Source: Saccharospirillum sp965652395
GTDB lineage: Bacteria > Pseudomonadota > Gammaproteobacteria > Pseudomonadales > Natronospirillaceae
Direction: 5' to 3'
DNA: 64,000 bases
Assembly: GCA_965652395.1 (NCBI GenBank)
Contig: CBFGUW010000002.1
Location: forward strand, 1-64,000
The notes under the pieces: generated by a model
The model's database searches: none
What the model was told of the DNA's origin: nothing
What the model saw: only the letters and a program-made list of their open reading frames with translations
In this document: one piece after another, positions 59,395 to 64,000 of the stretch
How the letters are laid out: the number at the start of each line of letters is the position of its first letter
Numbering within the stretch: the stretch's first letter is position 1
Made by a program: the position numbers and the translations under genes

Positions 59395-61566
59395 TCAGTC
59401 CTGATACAACACCGTCACAGCCGTCCCCTCGATGTCCACCGTGCCACTAACAGTCCTTCCGTTACCGGCATTCGGATCATTCCTTTCCATCGCCACCTTC
59501 CAGGTGCCGCCCGGTAGCGGGTAGCTGAAGTTTCCGCCCGAAGCGTAAATCACCAGGATTCGCGACCAGTCATCTCCGTTGGCACCGGCATTGATGTCGG
59601 TCACCAAGACATCGTTCGCGTAGCGCGTGGTGGTGACGTGTTGGTCGATCTCGTTCCAGCTGTTCATGCGGAAGCCGGGGTGGGCTTTGCGCAGGGCGAT
59701 GGCGTCGCGGTAGTACTGATAGATGTCGGCGTTGTCGATTTTCCAGTTCCAGCGGATTTTGTTGACGGAGTCCGGTGAGCGGTAGCTGTTATGGTCGCCG
59801 TCTTTGTCACGCAGCATCTCGACCCCGCCGTGCAGAAAGGGGATGCCTTGGGAGGTCAGCACCATGCCGTTGGCGAAGTTGTGAATCCGCCGCAAATAGT
59901 CGCTGTTTTCAGGCACGTTGTTGAGCGCCGCCCAGGCGAGGATTTTGTCGCGGAGTGAGAGGTTGTCGTGTGCGGAGACGTAGTTGATGCTCTGCTCGGG
60001 GTCGGTGGCGAACATCGGGTCCCAGAGGTCGATAACCTGGTTCGGGTCGTTGTTGTATCGAATGCCGCCGCGGCTGCCGAAGTCGATTTGCCAACTTTGG
60101 CCTTGGTTAAAGGCGAAGCCTCCACCGTGGCCGCTGTCGTTGTCGCCTTTGATGGCTTCCCGGTATTTCGGGTTGAATACGCCAACGTGGGCGCTTTCCT
60201 CGCGCGCTATGGTGCCGAGGCGAACGCGTTGGGCTTCTCGGGTATCGGTGGCGTAGCCGTTCCAGGGTTCGCCGTAAATCAGCAGGTTCCGATCCGGGAA
60301 CTGCTGATTCAAATGACGGCCCCAAGCGCCGAATTCGTCGTAATCGAAGATTCCCACCAGGTCGAAACGGAAGCCGTCCAGGTTGTATTCACGCACCCAG
60401 TATTCGAGGGAGTCCTGGATCATCCGTCCGACCATGGGGACGTTGGCATCCGTTGAGTTTCCGGTGCCGGAGAGGTCGGTGTCGGTGTAATACTGCATGG
60501 AGATGTTTTCGAACATTTCGAAATCGAAGGTGTGGTTGTAGACCACGTCCATTACCACCCGAATGCCCGCTTTGTGGAATTCGTTGATCATGGTTTTTAC
60601 TTCGCGCACCCGCTCCAGATAGTCCGTGGTGGTGGCATAGCGTTCTTCGGGCACGTTGTAGTTGCGCGGGTCGTAGCCCCAGTTATAACAACTGGTGTCC
60701 GCCGGATCGGAGCAGGTGGAAAAATCGTAGAACGGTAATATCTGAACGTGGGTGACGCCCAGTTCTTTCAGGTGGTCGATTCCGGTAGTCACACCCTGAT
60801 AGGTGGTGCCGCCTTCGACCATGCCGAGGTATTTGCCACGCTTTTCCGGTGATACGCCGGAGGTGGCGTCGATGGTGAAATCCCGAATGTGGATCTCGTA
60901 AATAATGGCGTCTTCACGTTCCACCAACGGCGGCGGTGCCACCCAGCCTCCGGCCGGTTCCGTGCGGCTCATGTCCATCACGATGTTCACGTCCTGGTTG
61001 GGCAGGGCCATTTTACCGTAGGGGTCTCTCACCTGGACGCCATCGATGGTGAAGTAGTATTCGGCACCGTGCAGGTCTCCGGCGATTTCGATGCCGTAAA
61101 TGTGGCTATAGCCCTGTTGATCAGCGAGCCTTGGCAGGGAATATGGCTGGCCGTTGAGCACCAGCCCGACGTTGGCGGAGTCCGGCGACCAGATGGCGAA
61201 GGTGGTTGCGCTCGGGCTGTATTCCGCGCCCAGTCTGTCAACGGTCAGGTTACCGGCCACAGTCTCGACCAGGCTGATCTGTTGGCTGCCGGTATCGAAG
61301 CAGATCTCGTAACGGGTGTCGGCCGCGACGTTATAGTCCGCCGAGGGGTAGCTTTCACTCCAGTCGGCATAACGGTCGATTTTAAAGCGGGGGCCGCCCG
61401 CCGAATCGCCATTACCGAAACTCTGGGTGGTGCACCAGCGGTTGCCGGTTTCCTGAGTCATCTGGGTCGCGCCCCAGCCGTTTGGCGTGCCGCGAAAATA
61501 CCAGTCCGCCTGGGCCAGGCTGCTGCTTAGCGCGAGCAGGCCCACCATCGCCGTGATTTTCAACAT
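59395..61566 (-). CDS. Secreted type I pullulanase-like GH13 enzyme
   Basis: An extracellular or periplasmic debranching enzyme cleaving alpha-1,6 bonds of pullulan and starch. It has 723 residues from the ATG at 61566, preceded by AGGAGCT, with a signal peptide (MLKITAMVGLLALSSSLAQA). An N-terminal starch-binding-like module (ADWYFRGTPNGWGATQM) and a CBM48-like domain precede the GH13 barrel. The YNWGYDP motif is characteristic of type I pullulanases. Catalytic segments are VVMDVVYNHT, GFRFDLVGIFD (nucleophile), LLIYGEPWNG (acid/base) and YVSAHDNLSL. It is divergent from the beta-amylase. Confidence 0.92.
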   Translation of the reverse strand: MLKITAMVGLLALSSSLAQADWYFRGTPNGWGATQMTQETGNRWCTTQSFGNGDSAGGPRFKIDRYADWSESYPSADYNVAADTRYEICFDTGSQQISLVETVAGNLTVDRLGAEYSPSATTFAIWSPDSANVGLVLNGQPYSLPRLADQQGYSHIYGIEIAGDLHGAEYYFTIDGVQVRDPYGKMALPNQDVNIVMDMSRTEPAGGWVAPPPLVEREDAIIYEIHIRDFTIDATSGVSPEKRGKYLGMVEGGTTYQGVTTGIDHLKELGVTHVQILPFYDFSTCSDPADTSCYNWGYDPRNYNVPEERYATTTDYLERVREVKTMINEFHKAGIRVVMDVVYNHTFDFEMFENISMQYYTDTDLSGTGNSTDANVPMVGRMIQDSLEYWVREYNLDGFRFDLVGIFDYDEFGAWGRHLNQQFPDRNLLIYGEPWNGYATDTREAQRVRLGTIAREESAHVGVFNPKYREAIKGDNDSGHGGGFAFNQGQSWQIDFGSRGGIRYNNDPNQVIDLWDPMFATDPEQSINYVSAHDNLSLRDKILAWAALNNVPENSDYLRRIHNFANGMVLTSQGIPFLHGGVEMLRDKDGDHNSYRSPDSVNKIRWNWKIDNADIYQYYRDAIALRKAHPGFRMNSWNEIDQHVTTTRYANDVLVTDINAGANGDDWSRILVIYASGGNFSYPLPGGTWKVAMERNDPNAGNGRTVSGTVDIEGTAVTVLYQD

Positions 61567-61847
61567 GAGTCGAGCTCCTCTTTTTGTTGTTGTCGCGTCG
61601 ACTATGCCGTTTTCCCTCGCCCTTTGGCTTCCTCCCTGGGGATGATTTTCCATGCGCTCCAGTCAGCGCCCCGTTCCCCAGGGCTTTAGAGGGTTTTGCG
61701 GCAACGGCGGGGAAACCAACCCTTTGGCAAATTCCGCCCCCGGGGGAGGAAGACCTGAAAGAGCAGTGGGGGCACACTGTTGACACTGAGTTGTACCTGC
61801 CCGAAATCCGGGCCGCACCCTACAAAAACAACGACGAGGTGATATTC
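61567..61847. promoter_or_regulatory. Divergent control region of the starch genes
   Basis: These 281 nt separate the two secreted starch enzymes and must hold both promoters. The plus-strand frame is open through it but non-homologous. I see GGGGATGATTTTCCATGCGC and a GCCCCGTTCCCCAGGGC stretch, but no clear MalT box (GGGGAGGAGG appears once, as GGGGGAGGAAG at 61743) and no strong -10/-35. Confidence 0.4.
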
Positions 61848-63815
61848 GTGACACACTCTGTATTACACCCGAGCCGACTGGCGCTGGCCGGTTCCCTGGT
61901 GTTGGCCTCCCTGGCCATGCCCGCCCTGGCCGATATGGCCGCTTCCGCCAATGTGATGGCCCCGCTTGAAGTCAGCGACTACGGCGCGTTCGAAAATCAG
62001 CTGCAAACCGCGAAGAATATGGGCGTGACCGCAGTGTCGGTCGATGTCTGGTGGGGCAAGGTGGAAGGCGCCGGTGACCAGCAGTTCGACTGGGGTTACT
62101 ACGACGACCTGTTTGGCCGTATCACTGCCGCCGGGCTGGATGTGGTGCCCATCATGTCGTTCCACCAGTGCGGTGGAAACGTCGGCGACACCTGCAATAT
62201 CCCGATTCCAGGCTGGATCTGGAACCACTACAGCGTGCCTTCGTCCGACCTGCGCTATAAGAGCGAACAGGGCAATGAATCCTGGGAAACGGTGTCTCTG
62301 TGGGCGGATTCCCTGGTGCTGGGCGAGTATCAGGAATTCATGGAAGCCTTCGAAAGCCACTTCTCCTACATGGCCGGTGACATCGATGAGATCAACATCT
62401 CCATGGGCCCGGCCGGTGAGCTGCGCTACCCCTCCTACAACAGCCACGACACCGGCAGCGGTTACCCGACCCGGGGCGCGTTCCAATCCTACAGCGACCC
62501 GGCCAAGGCGGATTTCCAGGCTTGGGCTATCGACAAATACGGCAGCCTCTCAGGCGTGAACAATGCCTGGGGCACCAGCCTGAGTTCCACAAGCCAGATT
62601 CAACCGCCCTCCAACGCGGGCACTTTCGTCAGCAACGGCGACCATTACTACACCCAGTACGGTCGGGACTTTGTCCGCTGGTATCACGACAGCCTGATGG
62701 GCCACGGTTACAACATGATGGACACCGCCCTGGCCGGTTTCGACGGCGCCTTCGCGGACATCGAGCTGGGCATGAAGATTCCGGGTATCCATTGGAAAAT
62801 GTCGGCGACGGACAATACCAAGCGCAGCGCGGAAATCGCGGCGGGTTTGATACCCTCCGATGTCGACCTGGACAGCAGCGCCACCGGTCACGGTTATGCG
62901 GATATCGTGGGTATCCCGGCCAGCTACCAGAGCGAGCCTCGCGGTGTGGTACTGCATTTCACGGCACTGGAGATGAACGACGACCCTTACGGCGGCGGTC
63001 AGTCCCTGGCGCAAACGCTGGTCTTCTGGGTGGCCGAGGAAGCGGCGAACCAGGGCGTTCCCATCAAGGGTGAAAACGCGCTGGCCGGTGGTGTCACCAA
63101 CGATAACGGCTGGGACAACATCGAGAATGCCTTCGACTATGCCAGTTACAGTGGCATGACGGTGCTACGCATCAACCAGGTGGCCACCGGCGGCACGGGG
63201 CAATACCGCTACGAGCAGTTCATCAATAATTATCTGCAGGTGGAAGGCGACTGGCAGCGGACGGTAATCTTCATGTACGGCCAAACGCAAAGCGGTCAGG
63301 ATATGTTCATTCGCGGCGGCATCGACCACGATTACGCGAACAACAATCTGGGCCGCAACTGCGCGACGTCGAATTTCGACTGCGCCATCCGCATCCAGCA
63401 CAACAATCTGCTCAATGCGACAACCCAACCCTGGAAACAGGGCGATTTGTACCTTGACTGGTACGGCCTGGAGGCCAATCAGGGTTCCGGTGCCGAGGGA
63501 ACAGCGATGGATTGGACGACTAACCTGTGGCCAACCAGCTGGGGCACAAAGCGCACGGTGGCTGTCGACGGCTACGGTGAAGAACCGCTGAACAATTACG
63601 GTGACCATTACTGGATGCTGGATGTCCAAATGGACTGCTCCAACACCGTCAATGGCTGGTTCGAACTCAAGTCCTACATTTCCAACGGTCCTGGCTGGGA
63701 AGGCACCATCAGCCAAAGCGGCACGCCATATGCCTCCGGCAACCACATGGCGCAGTGCGGCAAGATCAACGTCTTCCAACGCAACAACAGCAGTGCTCAG
63801 ATCCTGAACTTCTAA
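61848..63815 (+). CDS. Secreted beta-amylase (GH14) with C-terminal starch-binding-type tail
   Basis: Exo-enzyme releasing maltose from non-reducing ends of starch. It has 655 residues from the GTG at 61848, preceded by GACGAGG, with a signal peptide (LALAGSLVLASLAMPALA). GH14 motifs are VSVDVWWGKVEG, IMSFHQCGGNVGD, the catalytic acid Glu191 in GPAGELRYPS, and the base Glu409 in KGENALAGG. The last ~190 residues (from about 460) contain cysteines and aromatic residues and resemble a carbohydrate-binding module, but the family is uncertain. With the pullulanase it would convert branched starch to maltose. It is followed by a strong terminator. Confidence 0.93.
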   Translation: MTHSVLHPSRLALAGSLVLASLAMPALADMAASANVMAPLEVSDYGAFENQLQTAKNMGVTAVSVDVWWGKVEGAGDQQFDWGYYDDLFGRITAAGLDVVPIMSFHQCGGNVGDTCNIPIPGWIWNHYSVPSSDLRYKSEQGNESWETVSLWADSLVLGEYQEFMEAFESHFSYMAGDIDEINISMGPAGELRYPSYNSHDTGSGYPTRGAFQSYSDPAKADFQAWAIDKYGSLSGVNNAWGTSLSSTSQIQPPSNAGTFVSNGDHYYTQYGRDFVRWYHDSLMGHGYNMMDTALAGFDGAFADIELGMKIPGIHWKMSATDNTKRSAEIAAGLIPSDVDLDSSATGHGYADIVGIPASYQSEPRGVVLHFTALEMNDDPYGGGQSLAQTLVFWVAEEAANQGVPIKGENALAGGVTNDNGWDNIENAFDYASYSGMTVLRINQVATGGTGQYRYEQFINNYLQVEGDWQRTVIFMYGQTQSGQDMFIRGGIDHDYANNNLGRNCATSNFDCAIRIQHNNLLNATTQPWKQGDLYLDWYGLEANQGSGAEGTAMDWTTNLWPTSWGTKRTVAVDGYGEEPLNNYGDHYWMLDVQMDCSNTVNGWFELKSYISNGPGWEGTISQSGTPYASGNHMAQCGKINVFQRNNSSAQILNF

Positions 63816-63839
63816 CGCTAACTCTCTGTCGGACTTCAC

Positions 63840-63862
63840 GGGCGCTTCGGCGCCCTTTTTTT
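63840..63862 (+). terminator. Intrinsic terminator after the beta-amylase gene
   Basis: GGGCGC-TTCG-GCGCCC followed by seven T residues. The UUCG tetraloop makes it very stable. Confidence 0.95.
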
Positions 63863-63874
63863 GCCTGTCGTTTT

Positions 63875-64000
63875 GGGATGGTGCCTCTGCTCGTTATGGC
63901 TAAGCCTTCTACGGTGTCTATCGTTTGGAATTGTGCCACTGTTTTATACGGCTAGGCCTTCTACTCTGCCTATGGTTTGGGATGGTGCCACTGTTTTACG
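63875..64000. repeat. 52-bp tandem repeat, 2.4 units, continuing past the window
   Basis: Units at 63875-63926, 63927-63978 and 63979-64000 (partial). All contain a G(G/A)(A/T)TGTGCC-type start (GGGATGGTGCC or GGAATTGTGCC), GGCTA(A/G)G-CCTTCTAC and end CTAT(C/G)GTTT. A fragment of a preceding unit may be GCCTGTCGTTTT at 63863. Units differ at about a quarter of positions. No coding is evident. Confidence 0.85.

Noticed and set aside
63875..64000. CRISPR array
   Set aside because: The units are contiguous and diverged, with no spacers, and no cas genes are in the window.

Overview
The window looks like chromosomal DNA of a free-living, probably marine or halophilic, gammaproteobacterium. The evidence is the queA-tgt-yajC-secD-secF order, the leuS-lptE-holA block, NtrB/NtrC, a flagellar-type chemotaxis operon and moderately high GC. 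Secreted starch enzymes (a GH14 beta-amylase and a type I pullulanase) together with an aapJQMP amino-acid transporter would suit a Saccharospirillum-like member of the Oceanospirillales. That assignment is a guess from gene content. I saw no rRNA, tRNA, phage genes, transposase genes or CRISPR array.

Layout. 1-8112 (minus strand): chemotaxis operon MCP-cheY-STAS-cheA-MCP-cheW-cheR-cheB, tightly overlapping, with an orphan NarL/LuxR-type regulator upstream; cheB runs off the left edge and stops resembling CheB. 8454-15728 (plus): queA, tgt, yajC, secD, secF, trpS. 15836-23940: a two-TM protein, a glycosyltransferase, acnA, a divergent ArgO/ArgP-like pair, dps and a GrpB-family gene. 23963-28333: a B12 module in which a cobalamin riboswitch precedes a BtuB-like receptor and a beta-propeller-like lipoprotein, with tonB divergent. 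28507-32640 (minus): leuS, lptE, holA. 33009-35557: yajL-like, D-cysteine desulfhydrase, fructosamine-kinase-like. 35628-39830 (minus): aapJQMP. 39976-44637: methyltransferase, hybrid histidine kinase, Trp-rich membrane protein. 45141-49044 (minus): argG and ntrBC, the latter with a sigma54 promoter and two NtrC-type sites. 49405-52867: a 1046-residue TPR-GAF-GGDEF protein and a PanM-like acetyltransferase. 53029-55857: hisB-hisH-hisA-hisF. 55953-59177: small gene, OmpA-like coiled-coil protein, DUF1801-like protein, PilZ protein. 59395-63815: divergent pullulanase and beta-amylase.

The most unusual content is between the genes. Eight long palindromic elements (about 110-190 bp) are spread over intergenic gaps. 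Each has outer arms of 15 to 30 bp that pair within the copy but differ between copies. Seven enclose a conserved core with two small hairpins, typically looped on ATCCAT. Several copies form inverted pairs, around yajC-secDF, around a terminator, and around the PilZ gene. A different, 294-bp MITE-like element with 32-bp terminal inverted repeats sits just upstream of the DUF1801-like gene, and a decayed relic of its end lies upstream of the D-cysteine desulfhydrase gene. A 52-bp tandem repeat begins at the right edge.

The genes divide into motility and signalling (che, GGDEF, PilZ, hybrid kinase), nitrogen and amino-acid acquisition (ntrBC, aap, argG, his, ArgO/ArgP), vitamin B12 uptake and extracellular starch degradation, with core translation and secretion genes between them.
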